Shown: positions 29,601 to 41,600 of the stretch, one piece after another
How positions within the stretch are numbered: position 1 is the first letter of the stretch
Layout of the letters: each line of letters starts with the position of its first letter
NCBI GenBank assembly: GCA_905221605.1
Contig: CAJNDS010000458.1
Location: forward strand, 50,001-112,000
Reading direction: 5' to 3'
Length of the DNA: 62,000 nt
From: Symbiodinium natans
Taxonomy: Eukaryota > Sar > Dinophyceae > Suessiales > Symbiodiniaceae
Position numbers and translations under genes: made by a program
The notes under the pieces: model-generated
Database searches by the model: none
What the model was told of the DNA's origin: nothing
Seen by the model: only the letters and a program-made list of their open reading frames with translations

Positions 29601-32600
29601 AAACCCTAAACCCTAAACCCTAAACCCTAAACCCTAAACCCTAAACCCTAAACCCTAAAACTGAAACCCTCAACCCTCAACCCTCAACCCACCACCTGGG
29701 CGACGACCCTTGCAGGAGGCCCTCCGGCAGAGCATCTTGGCTCGCAAGGAGCAAGCTCTGGCAGGGTTTAGGGTTGAGGGTTTAGGGTTTAGGGTTTAGG
29801 ATCTAGGTTTGAGGGTTTAGGGTTGAGGGTTGAGGGTTTAGGGTTCAGGTTTTCGGGAAATTCTGGGAAGCCGAAGGTTTTGCCGAGGGCACAAATTTCA
29901 ACCAGTGCTTTAATCCTTATTAATCCTTACCATCTTTACTCTAAACCCCAAACCCTAAACTCTAAATCCCCCGATCCCTAAACCCCTAAACCCCTAAACC
30001 CCTAAACCCCTAAACCCCTAAAACCCCTAGAACCCCTAAACCCCCAAACCCCTTAAACCCTAAACCCCAGAAACCCTAAAGCCCTAAACCCTAAAGCCCT
30101 AAACCCCTTAAACCCTAAACCCCCTAAAACCCTAAAACCTTACCCCACTAAACCCTAAAGCCCCGCACTCAGGTCGCGAGCTGAAGCTGGCTGACCTCAC
30201 GCCAGCCACCTTCGTCTTAGGGGCGGCCCGGCCCTGATAAGAACAGCTCTGCATGGGATTCTACCTTGGACACCTAAGGTGGTAGGGTTTAGGTTTAGGG
30301 TTTAGGGTTTTGGGTTTAGGGTCCAGGGCTAGGATCTAGGGTTTAGGGGTTAGGGTGTAGGGTTTAGGGTCTAGGATTAGGGTGGTACCCTTGGCTTTGG
30401 GGACCCTTTCTAAAGATCCTCTACGGGAATCTAAGTGCCACATCGGGGAACCTTTAGGGGTACAACCTGAGGGGCACAAGTCTTCTTGAGGCTCCCCTAA
30501 ACCCTCGAAGGTTCAGGGCCTCTGGGGGCATAGAAGGCTCTTGAATGAACCCCCAAACCAAAAGGGGGCTTGGCATTTGGCGTCTAGGGTCAGAATCGGT
30601 TTTGAATTGTAGAGTTCGGGCTTTTTTCCAGCACTTAAACCCGAATTCCTACACCCTAAGCCCCAAAGACCCTAAACCCCTTCAACCCATTGAAACCCCA
30701 AACTCCGGACCCCAAACCCATTGTAGCCCTAAACCCTAACCCCGAACCCTAAGCCCTGAACAAACTCAAGGCCCAGGCCGCCCCCTGGGCGGCGCCTAAG
30801 CCCTTCGACCTCGACGGCGCAAGCCGACCCAGGTCGTTCGCCCGCCTCCCACAGCTCGGAGGTCGGTAGCACCCACGATGGGCCCGGTACAGGAGCACGT
30901 TCCTCAAAACATGGTCCCTTGCTAAAGTCATTGCCCTAGACCCAGAGCGCTTTTGGTTTCTGGGGCCCGCCCTTGAATTCAGGGCATCCCCAGGGCCCCA
31001 GCCTAGGGGGTCCCGGACCCTTGCCGGTACTGCGTTTTTGCAAATGCCCGCCCCTAGCCCCTCGACCCCCTGGCCCCCTGGCCTACCTGGCCTCAAACCT
31101 TCCCCCTTGGCTGAAAGTGACCATCGTTGACGGAAAGGTTTTTTGGAAGTAAGCGACTGTCATGAGTTTAGGCCTAAACCCTAAAAGGAATAGGTTTGGG
31201 TGGTTTTGCCGCCGCGGACGGCGTGGGGTGGGAGAAAAGCATTAGATGGCCCTCCACAATCGGGCCAGAGCTGCTCTTCGCACCTGACGAGGCATTCGGG
31301 CCTTTGCTGCATCCTAACCTTCACAGCATCTACAGCAAACCCTAAACCCTAAACCCTAAACCCTAAACCCTAAACCCTAAACCCTAAGCCCTAAACCCTA
31401 AACCCTAAACCCGAAACCCGAAACCCTAAACCCGAAACCCGAAACCCGAAACCCGAAACCCTAAACCCTAAACCCTAAACCCTAAAGTCTTGGCCGCGAG
31501 CGCGACCTAGTCGCGAAGCGGCCTCGCGACGATCAGGAGCCGTCAAGACACACCACTGCAGAGGGTAAAGCCTCTGCAGCCTCTCCTCCTCGGCAAGCCC
31601 CCGTACTGGGACTAATAAAGGTCAGACCTGTAAACTTCAACCCCATACCCGGCATGAAATCCTAAATCCTAAATTCGAGCCTACGAGCTTCCCGGAGCTT
31701 CCCAGGGCTTTTTGAAGCCCCCAGAGCCTCTTCGAGAGCTTTTCAAGCTGCTTCGGAGCCTTTTAGGGGCTCCCAAGGGTCACCCGGACCCCCGCGACCT
31801 TTTTCACAGCCTAATTTTGGTCAAGGGGGGGTCGTATTTTTCCATTTTCAAAGCAATTTAGTATTCGGAGACCCCCCTTGCTCAAAACTCCGACCCCCCC
31901 TTGAAGGGGAAAGTTTGCCTCCAAAAACACCCCAAATGAGGGGGACCCCAGGATCGGCCCGGGTCCCAGTTAAATGTGCGATTTTTTAGTACTGAAATCG
32001 ACGGTTCTGGGCGGGCTCTAAAACCGAGCCTTCACCGGTTTCAGGGCTTCAAGTTTTTCAAGGCTCTTCAAGGCTTTTCCAAGCTTCCCAGAGCTTCCCA
32101 GGGCTTTTTGAAGCCACCAGAGCCTTTTCGATAGCTTTTCAAGCTGCTTCGGAGCCTTTTAGGGGCTCCTAAGGGTCACCCGGACCCCCGCGACCTTTTC
32201 ACAGCCTAATTTTGGTCAAGGGGGGGTCGTATTTTTCCATTTTCAAAGCAATTTAGTATTCGGAGACCCCCCTTGCTCAAAACTCCGACCCCCCCTTGAA
32301 GGGGAAAGTTTGCCTCCAAAACCACCCCACATGAGGGGACCCCAAGATCGGCCCGGGTCCCAGTTAAAAGTGCGATTTTTTAGTACTGAAATCGACGGTT
32401 CTGGGCGGGCTCTAAAACCGAGCCTTCACCGGTTTCAGGGTTTCAAGTTTTTCAAGGCTCTTCAAGGCTTTTCCAAGCTTCCCAGAGCTTTCCACCAGAG
32501 CCTTTTCGATAGCTTTTCAAGCTGCACCAGAGCCTTTTCGATAGCTTTTCAAGCTGCTTGGGAGCATTTTAGATGCCCCCCAAAAGGGGTCACCCGACCC

Positions 32601-35600
32601 CTGCGACCTTTTCACGGCCTAATTTTGGTCAAGGGGGGTCGTGTTATCCCATTTTCAAAGCAATTTAGTATTCGGAGACCCCCCTTGCTCATAACTCCGA
32701 CCCCCCCTTGAAGGGGAAAGTTTGCTTCCAAAAACACCCCAAATGAGGGGGACCCCCAAGATCGGCCCGGGCCCCAGTTACAAGTGCGATTTTTTAGTAC
32801 TGACATCGACGGTTCTGGGCGGGCTCTAAAACCGAGCCTTCACCGGCTTCAGGGTTTCAAGTTTTCAAGGCTCTTCAAGGCTTTTCCAAGCTTCCCAGAG
32901 TTTCCCAGAGCTTTTTGAAGCCACCAGAGCCTTTTCGATAGCTTTTCAAGCTGCTTGGGAGCATTTTAGATGCCCCCCAAAGGGGTCACCCGGACCCCTG
33001 CGACCTTTTCACGGCCTAATTTTGGTCAAGGGGGGGTCGTGTTATCCCATTTTCAAAGCAATTTAGTATTCGGAGACCCCCCTTGCTCATAACTCCGACC
33101 CCCCCTTGAAGGGGAAAGTTTGCTTCCAAAAACACCCCAAATGAGGGGGACCCCAGGATCGGCCCGGGCCCTAGTTAAAAATGCGATTTTTTTAGTATTG
33201 AAATCGACGGTTCTGGGTGGGTTCTCGTTTTCTGGATTTTTGACCAAAACCGAGCCTTCACCGGTTTCAGCCAAAAGCACCCCAAATGAGGACAACCCCA
33301 GGATCGGCCCGGGTCCCAGTTAAAAATGCGATTTTTTAGTACTGAAGTCGACGGTTCTGGGTGGGTTCTCGTTTTCTGGAATTTGACCAAAACCGAGCCT
33401 TGCTCCTCTCGGACAATTCCTGCAGGCTCCTCCCGGACAGTTTCTGAGCTTTTTTGGGCTCTTCCCAGACAGTTTCTGAGCATTTTGGTGCTCCTCCCGG
33501 ACAGATTCTGGGCCTTTTTGGGCTCCTCCTGGACAGTTTCGTGTTCAAAGCAATTTAGCATTCGGAGACTCCTTGCTCAAATCCTCCCGGACAATTCCTG
33601 GGCCTTTTTGGGCTCCTCTTGGACAGTTTCGTGCTTGTTTGGGCTCCCGGACAGTTTCTGAGCCTTTTTAAATCCTTCCCGTTTCTGAGTTTTTTTGGGC
33701 TCCTCCCGGACAGTTTCTGGGCCTTTCTGGGCTCCTCCCGGACAGTTTTCGAGCCTTTTTGGGTTTTGGGGCCTTTTTGAACGCCTTTTTTTTTGGGCTC
33801 CTCCCGGACAATTTTCTGCACTTTTTTGGGCTCACGGACCTTTTTAAGCTCCTCCCGGACAATCTCTGAGCTTTTTGGGCCCGGACAGTTTCCGAGCCTT
33901 TTTGGTTTTTCGGGCTCCTTCCGGACAATTTCGCGTTTCTGTCGGCTCCTCGTTTCTGAGCTTTTTTGGGCTCCTCCCGGACGGTTTCTGACCTTTTTTG
34001 GGCTCCTCGCTTTTTTGCTCCTCCCGCACAGTTTCTAAGCCTTTTTGGGTTCCTTCCGGACAGTTTCGGAGCCTTTTCGGGTTTTGGTGCCTCTGGAAGC
34101 CTTTTTAAGCCTTTAGGCTCCTCCCAGACAGTTTCTCAGCCTTTTTGGGCTCCTCCCGGACAGTTTCTGCTCCTCCCGGACTTTTTGGGCTCCTCCCGGA
34201 CAGTTTCGGGATCAAGAGCGTGCATGTTGGTCTCTTCTGAGAGGAAGCGGCGGCTTTGTTTTGCTGGCGGCAGCCAGGTAGTCTCACGTAAAACCCGGAC
34301 CCTGCTCCGAGGGACCCACAATCTTTTGTTTTGGCGGGAAAACTTCCCTCCGGTTTCTCCAATTTTTGTTTCTTAAACATCTGCGCGCAAGTTGAGTTGC
34401 ATCCTTCGGCTACAACTCAACTTCCGCGCGACGTGCTTGTAATTCAGAGAAGGGGGTAAGAAAAAGAAAAAAAGAAAAATTGATTACACAACGAACACCG
34501 GGAGGGTCGGGCGGGCAACAAGCAGCCGCGCGTCAGCTAAACCCTAAACCCTAAACCCTAAACCCTAAACCCTAAACCCTAAACCCTAAACTAAGTGAGG
34601 GGTCGCTTCCGTCGAGCGACAGACCCCGAACGCTCGGCCGAGGGCCCTACAGCCCGAGCGCCCAAGCGAAAAGAGAAACGGAAAGGTGAGGGTTAAGCCT
34701 CACCGTCTGTCCTGGACAGGCCAACGGATATCGGCCTTTTTTACGACAACGTCAGTACTCGGCTAAGGGATGGCCGGCACCCAGACCACCTTTAGCGTAG
34801 CTAAAGTATAACCCCAAATCGTAACCCTTGAGGTCGGTTCAGGGTTTTGGGTTCAGGGTTTGTCGGGCCCCCCCCCCCGGGGGCCCCCTGGTCCCTGGTA
34901 GCTGGATTCCTGGACCAGGAGGCTGGTGAGGGGTCCAGGCAGGCTGGTTGCTCAATTTCGTGATTTGGGGTTCACGTATCCGAACCAAGGGCCCCCCGGG
35001 CCAGGGGCCCCCCGGGCCAAGGGCCCCCCGGGCCAAGGGCCCCCAGGGCCAAGGGCCCCCCGGGCCAAGGGCCCCGAACCCCCCAGGCCCGGGCAAGGGC
35101 CCCCCCGGGCCAAGGGCCAAGGCCTGCGGCCAAGGGCCCGGGTCAAGGGCCCCCCGGGCCAAGGGCCCCGGACCAAGGGCCCCCCAGACCCGGACCAAGG
35201 GCCCCCGGGCCAAGGGCCCCGGGCCAAGGGCCCCGGGCAAGGGTGGCCAAGGTCCCCGCCAAGGCAAGGGTCCCCCAGGCCGCCTGTCACAAGGGCCAAA
35301 GGAAGCCCCCAAGAGGCGCCAAGAGCCACCAAAAGCTTCAAAAGGCCCACTAAAAGAAGGGGGACCACAAGATTTGTCCGTGCCCACAATGAGAATATTG
35401 AAAACATTGTTTTTAGGCCCTGCCCGCCTTTTAGTATTGAAATCGATGGCTCCCCCTAAATCAGCAAGGACCTCTACGGGCCCACGTGCCGAAGGCCCGA
35501 AAAGGACCGAAACTACCCCGAACCCCAGCCTAAACCCTGACACCGCAAAACCCTACGACGGAAGCAAATAAGGGCCTCTACGGGCCCTAACGTGCCGAAG

Positions 35601-38600
35601 GCCCGAAAAGGGCCGAGGCTACCCCGAACCCCAGCTTAAACCCTAACACGCAAAACCCTACGAAGGCCTTCAAGCAAATAAGGGCCTCTACGGGCCCTAA
35701 CTTGCCGAAGGCCCGAAAAGGGCCGAGGCTACCCCGAACCCGAGCTTAAACCCTAGCGATTGAAAGACTCATTGGCGAAAAATTCATTAATAGGTTCCCT
35801 GACCTTTAAATGAATAAAGCCTCTACGGCCCCTGACACGCCGAAGGTCCGAACAAGGCCCCGAGAGACCCCAAAAGGCTTCAAAAGGCCCCCTAAAAGAA
35901 GGGGGACCCCAGGATGCCCGTACCCGCAATGAAAAATGCGATATTTTGGTAGTGAAATCGATGCTTAATTGAGGCCCTTAAAGAAGGGGAATCCAAAAGC
36001 AGACACAAAGGGTTTCCCTGACCTTCAAATAAATAAGGGCCTCTACGGGCCCTGACACGCCGAAGGCCCGAAAAGGGCCGAGGCTACCCCCAACCCCATC
36101 TTAAACCCTAACAGCGCAACTTTAAAAACATCAAAGCAAGCATCAGAGCACAAGAAAGTAAATTCCATAAACCCTAAACCCTAATAGAGTATAGTTTGGG
36201 TGGCCGGGGTGGGTTGACGGGCAACGCGAGCGCGCGGCCCGGGGTGTTTCACACCCGAGCGCGCGCCCTCCCCTGACACACCCTAAACCCTAAACCCTAA
36301 ACCCTAAACCCTAAACCCTAAACCCTAAACCCTAAACCCTAAACCCTAAACCCTAAACCCTAAACCCTAAACTAGCCCCCCAACAGAGGGGGGGCGGCGC
36401 TTAAGCCCTTCCACCTCTATCCCAGGTCGCTTGCCCGCCTCCTGCAGCCAGGAGGTCGGTAGCACCCACGATGGGCCCGGTACCGGAGCAGGTTCTCCCG
36501 GGGACCAGTACTGAGGTAAGTACCCTAAACCCCAAGCCCTTCACCCTGGCTGGGGCTGGCATTTCGGGGGGGGGTACCCCAAGGCCCCCAGGCCAGGAGG
36601 ACCCGGACCCCTCACCGCAGCGTGTCCAGGGACCAGGGGGCCTCAGGCCAGGCCAGGCAGGGCGGGTGCTCAAAAACCTGCTTTTTTTTTGGCCTTCCTG
36701 GGCCTCCTGGCCCCCTGGGCCCCCTGGGCCTCCCTGGGCCCCCCTGGGCCCCCCTGGGCCCCCCTGGGCCCCCCTGGGCCCCCCTGGGGCCCCCTGGGCC
36801 CCCCTGGGGCCCCCTGGGTTCTTTGGGCCCCTGGGCCTCCTGGCCCCTAAACCGGGCCTTCCTGGGCGTTTTTGGGCCCCCCCTGGCCCGCCTGGGCCCT
36901 TTTTGGGGTTTGTGGGGGGGCTGCCCTGTGCCCCCTGGGCCCCCCCCCTGTGGGCCCCTCCCTAGCCTCACTGAACCCCCTGACCCCTTGCTTTTCCTCT
37001 GCTCCGCCCCTGGCTGCCCAGACTGACCCTGGCCTGGGCCCGTGGTTCTTCTCCCTCTGTGGAGGCTTGTTTTTTGCGAAAAGCCGTGACGGAATGAAGA
37101 AGTTTTATGTAAAGAAAGCAGTTGGCTTGAGTTTAGGCCTAAACCCTAAAAGGAATAGGTTTGGGTGGCTTTGCCGCCTTGGACGGCGTGGGGTGGGAGA
37201 AAAGTGTTAGATGGCCTTCCACAATCGGGCCAAAGCTGCTCTTCGCACCTCACGACGCTTTCGAGCTTGTTCCAAAACCTAACCTTCACAGCATCTACGC
37301 CCTATCACAGCAAACCCTAAACCCTAAACCCTAAACCCTAAACCCTAAACCCTAAACCCTAAACCCTAAACTAAACCTACACCCTAAACCCTAAACCCTA
37401 AACCCTAAACCCTAAACCCTAACCCCTAACCCCTAAACCCCTAAACCCCTAAACCCCTAAACCCTGAACCCCTAAACCCTAACCCCAGGACCAAGTGAAA
37501 GATGCCCTGCGGGCCGTGAAGCGGGAGCTCCAGCATGGGAGCGGCGCGGTGCTGATGAGGCGGAGGGTTTTGTGGGCTTCAAGGGGTTTAGGGTTGGGGG
37601 TTTAGGGTTTAGGGTTTGGGGTTTAGGGTTTGGGGTTTAGGGTTTAGGGTTTGGGGTTTAGGGTTTCGGGTTTAGGGTTTGGGGTTTGGGGCTTGGGGTT
37701 TAGGGTTTAGGGTGTCGGGTTTAAGTTTAGCCCTCATATGGGTTTCGAGGGGTCTGGGGGTTGGAGGAATCATGCAGACTAGCGGGCGAGTTGAAGCTGT
37801 GGAGGGCTGTGAAGGTTAAGTAAGGGCGGTGAGAAGGTTTAGGTTTAGGGTTTGGGGTTTAGGGTTTGGGGTTTTCAGAGGGTTCATCAAAAGGGAACAT
37901 CGAAGCATCTTGCCTGCACATGCGTCTTCTTCTCTGAGCGTAATTGAGCTGAGTTGAAGCCTGCATGAGCCTTAAGCCCCTTCAGCCCAAGCCTAAATCC
38001 CCAAGCCCATAAACGTCAACCCCTAGCCTCCCCCCTAAACCCTAAACGCTACGAACGACCCCAAAAAAAAACAAACCCCGAAACGCCTGAACCCTAAATC
38101 CCAAATCCTAAGCCCTAAGCCCTAAACCCTAAACCCCAACCTAAACCCTAAATCCTAAACCCTAAATGCTAAACCCGAAGCCCAAAACCCTCAACCTGAT
38201 GTCTCGCCCAAAGAGGTTCGCCCCCCAGTGGGTGCAGCAGCTGGGCGAGGAGGATTGCCGCGAGTCGAAGGGTTATAGGGTTTCGGGTCTAGGGTTTAGG
38301 GTCGCCGGGGTGTTTGTAGAGGGTTTTGCAGGGGATTTTGGGGTTGCTAGGGGGTTTTCAGGGATTTTAGGGATTTTTTTGGGGGGGCCTTGGGGATTCG
38401 AGGGATTTTTGGGCTTCAGGGATTTTAGGGTTTTTAGGGCTTTTGGGGCTGTTATGGCTTTTAGTTTTTTCTTCCTGGTTGGCCTTAGGGTTTAGGATGA
38501 AACTTCAGGGGTGTATATGGCCCATGTTCTTTAGCTTCCATAAGGGCGCAAAATGGGAGTGTTTGAGAGGCTTTCGTTGGCTACAATCTTTTTTGACCTT

Positions 38601-41600
38601 GGTTAATAAGTACCATGAACCTCCAAGCAATGCCCTAAACCCCTATAAGCCCTAAGCCCTGAGCCCTAAACCCCAACCCTAAGCCCAAACTCTTCAACCT
38701 TGAAACGGAGGATTGCCAACGCTTTTTCTTCGGGCTGTGCGCGCACTTGGGTCGCGCGGTGGCTCAGGCGGCGCTCGCCCTTGGGTGTTTGGGGTGGGGG
38801 GGGGAGGGGTCCTGTTCAAGGCCTTCAAGCAAGAAACCCTAAATCCTGAATCCTGTTCAAGTCGCCACTTGTTTACCAAAACATGATGGAAGCCCTTCCA
38901 AATCTTAAGCCCAAACCCTTCCTACCCCCCCAAAGCTTAAATAAGCCACAAAAGCATCTACAGTCGTACTGATTGCAATCACAGTGATCATGGGGCATCC
39001 TTCGCAATTCTAACATGTCAAGCAATCAAATCTTATGTTAGCACTTCTAAAATTAACGTTCCAGTACCTCGGGGGCCAAAGGAACCCTAAAATTGTGGTC
39101 ATCTACCCCAGACTACTACATATCCTGCGCTCAGGTATATGAATTGGGATGTTCCCCCTTATACCAACAGCAACAGCCCTCAATGGGGATGATAGTACCC
39201 CCTATGAGAATCCCTATGAAGGACTGCTAGTATAAGGGCGACCATCCCAACAGATGAACCGTAAACCCTTTTAGGGTACATTCATTTGGCCCCCGAAACC
39301 GACCCGGGGTTGACTTGAACATATGTACTAAGTGGTACCCGCTCATCCCTACATACTCCTTATAAGGCCATAGACATTAATTTTTTGCAAGGCCCCCAAG
39401 CCCTAAACCCTAAGCCCTAAACTCTAAACCCCAAACCCCAAACCCCAAACCCCAAACCCCAAACCCCAAACCCCAAACCCTAAACCCTAAACCCTAAACC
39501 CCAAACCCTAAACCCTAAACCCTAAACCCTACACTGCGCCCTGCAACCGCAGTCCACGGACCTGGGGGAGCTCTGCGCCCGTGCGCCTCGGCCGCTGGCT
39601 GCGAGGTTTTGCGGGTTTCAGGGTTTCAGGGTTTAGGGTTTAGGGTTTGTTTCCAGGCCCAGGCCGAAGTAATTACGCCTATGGCTGGTTTTCATTTTGT
39701 TGGGGGGGGGGGGGTTTAGGGTTTAGGGCTTCTTTGCGTTTTTTTTTGGCTGGTGTATATTTTGTTGGGGGGGGGGGTTTAGGGGTTAGGGTTTAGGGTT
39801 TAGGGTTTAGGGTTAGGGTTTAGGTTTAGGGTTTAGGGTTTAGGGTTTAGGGTTTAGGGTTTAGGGTTTAGGGTTTAGGGTTTAGGGTTTAGGGTTTAGG
39901 GTTTAGGGTTTAGGGTTTAGGGTTTAGGGTTTAGGGTGCGTTTTTTTTTTTGTTCTTTGGGGGGTGGTGCCTTTCGAGGTTCGGCCTACAAGCTCGCCTG
40001 TCGTCGAGGCTTAACGGTGACAAGCGTTTTTAAGGGGTTCCTTTGGGTTTCCCGGGGCTCAGGGCTTGAGTTTAGGGTTTAGGGTTTAGGGTTTAGGGTT
40101 TAGGGTTTAGGGTTTAGGGTTTAGGGTTTAGGGTTTAGGGTTTAGGGTTTAGGGTTTAGGGTTTAGGGTTTAGGGTTTAGAGTTTAGGGTTTAGGGTTTA
40201 CATTTAGGGGGATTCGGGCCTATAAATCGCAGCCCGAGCCTCATGACCCCGATGTCCGGTTCTCTATCCAGGTGGAGGATGCGACCCGTCCAGAAGTGCT
40301 GGCCGCCACTCATACCAAGCGCAGGGGCTACCGCAACGCCAAGGATAGGGGTTTAGGGTTTGGGGTTTTGGGTTTAGGGTTTAGGGCTTAGGGTTTAGGG
40401 AGCCAATGCCAGCAATCCTACATCCTGAAGATTTCTAAGCCCTGTCGGGGCTAAACGTCAAACCTCCGCATTGTCCTGGTTGCCTATGGATAGTCCGTGG
40501 TGCTGAAACCCCTAAACCCTAAACCCTAAACCCTAAACCCTTTAGTCTACGTCAGAAATTGTAGGGTATCAAGCCCGGGCCCAAACCCTGAAGACCCACA
40601 ATCCCTCCTATAACTATCAGCCTGATAAACACCTCTACATCCTAGTACAGCACCTTATAAGAAGCCCCCCCCCCCCCCCCCCCAAAGTCAGAACTACTCA
40701 CCTAAATCCTCCAAGATTATAGAAAGCTCCAAGCCCTATAACTTACCCTACAAATCCCACATACATCCTACATCATTAAAGGCTATAAAACAGCCCCAAG
40801 CCCCTATAAATCCAGGATCAGTTCTTGCATGTGGATGGCTCGATTCCCTCGGCCCGCGGTGAGGGGACTCTTTGGCTTGGTTCAGTATAGGGTTTAGGGT
40901 TTAGGGTTTAGGGTTTAGGGTTTAGGGTTTAGGGTTTAGGGTTTAGGGTTTAGGGTTTAGGGTTTAGGGTTTAGGGTTTAGGGTTTAGGGTTTAGGGTTT
41001 AGGGTGGGTTGAGGAAGGGTCCTTTTGGGAGAGTTGGAGAGCTCTTGCGGGGCTGATGGGTTTTAGGGTTTAGTGCTTCGGGCGAGTCTGTCCCGCTTGC
41101 ATGAGAAGTACGTTGCCTGCGTCTGCTGCATGCGAAGGGCCCTGGAGCCCATCTAGGGCTGCCCATAACTTGGGGTAATTTGGCTGCTCCCTCGACCCTA
41201 GAACCCTAAGCCCTACGCCCTAAACCCTAAACCCTAAACCCTAAGCCCTAAACCCTAAACCCTAAACCCTAAACCCTAAACCCTAAACCCTAAACCCTAA
41301 ACCCTAAACCCTAAACCCTAAACCCTAAACCCTAAACCCTAAACCCTGCCTAGTTGGTGCAATAGGAGGCCTCTTGGGCCAGCGAAAAGGATGTGCGACA
41401 TCCTGGCCATGATCTGCGTGCGCCCGGCTGCCGAGGGCGGCGCCAGCAAGCGCCGAGCTCCCAACAGCTTTTCAGGGTTCAGCAGGGTTTAGGGTTTAGG
41501 GTTTAGGGTTTCGGGTTCAGGGTTTGGGGTTTAGGGTTTAGGGTTTAGAGTTTAGGGTTCAGGTTTTAGGGTTTAGGTTTAGGGTTTAGGACCTAAGGTT

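Larger units (their letters stand above)
30214..37488. other. 7.3-kb repeat-filled interval, probably one large intron
   Basis: No confident exon. Holds family D, a segmental duplication, tandem repeats, GC minisatellites, hairpins and arrays at 31337-31486, 34538-34593, 36281-36373 and 37310-37487. Confidence 0.6.

Noticed and set aside
33053-34380. Multiple 60-130-codon frames with GRSPK or SGRS repeats
   Set aside because: They follow the 35-bp minisatellite in several frames on both strands; no conservation expected.
34839-35571. Collagen-like Gly/Pro frames up to 234 codons
   Set aside because: The GGGCCCCCCGGGCCAA minisatellite reads as Pro-Gly-rich in any frame.
36401-37026. Pro/Gly-rich frames near the second duplication copy
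   Set aside because: CCTGGGCCCC minisatellite translation; absent from the shorter duplicate.
37545-37570. Hammerhead-like core (CTGATGAGG)
   Set aside because: It lies in an exon and the matching GAAA core and helices are absent.
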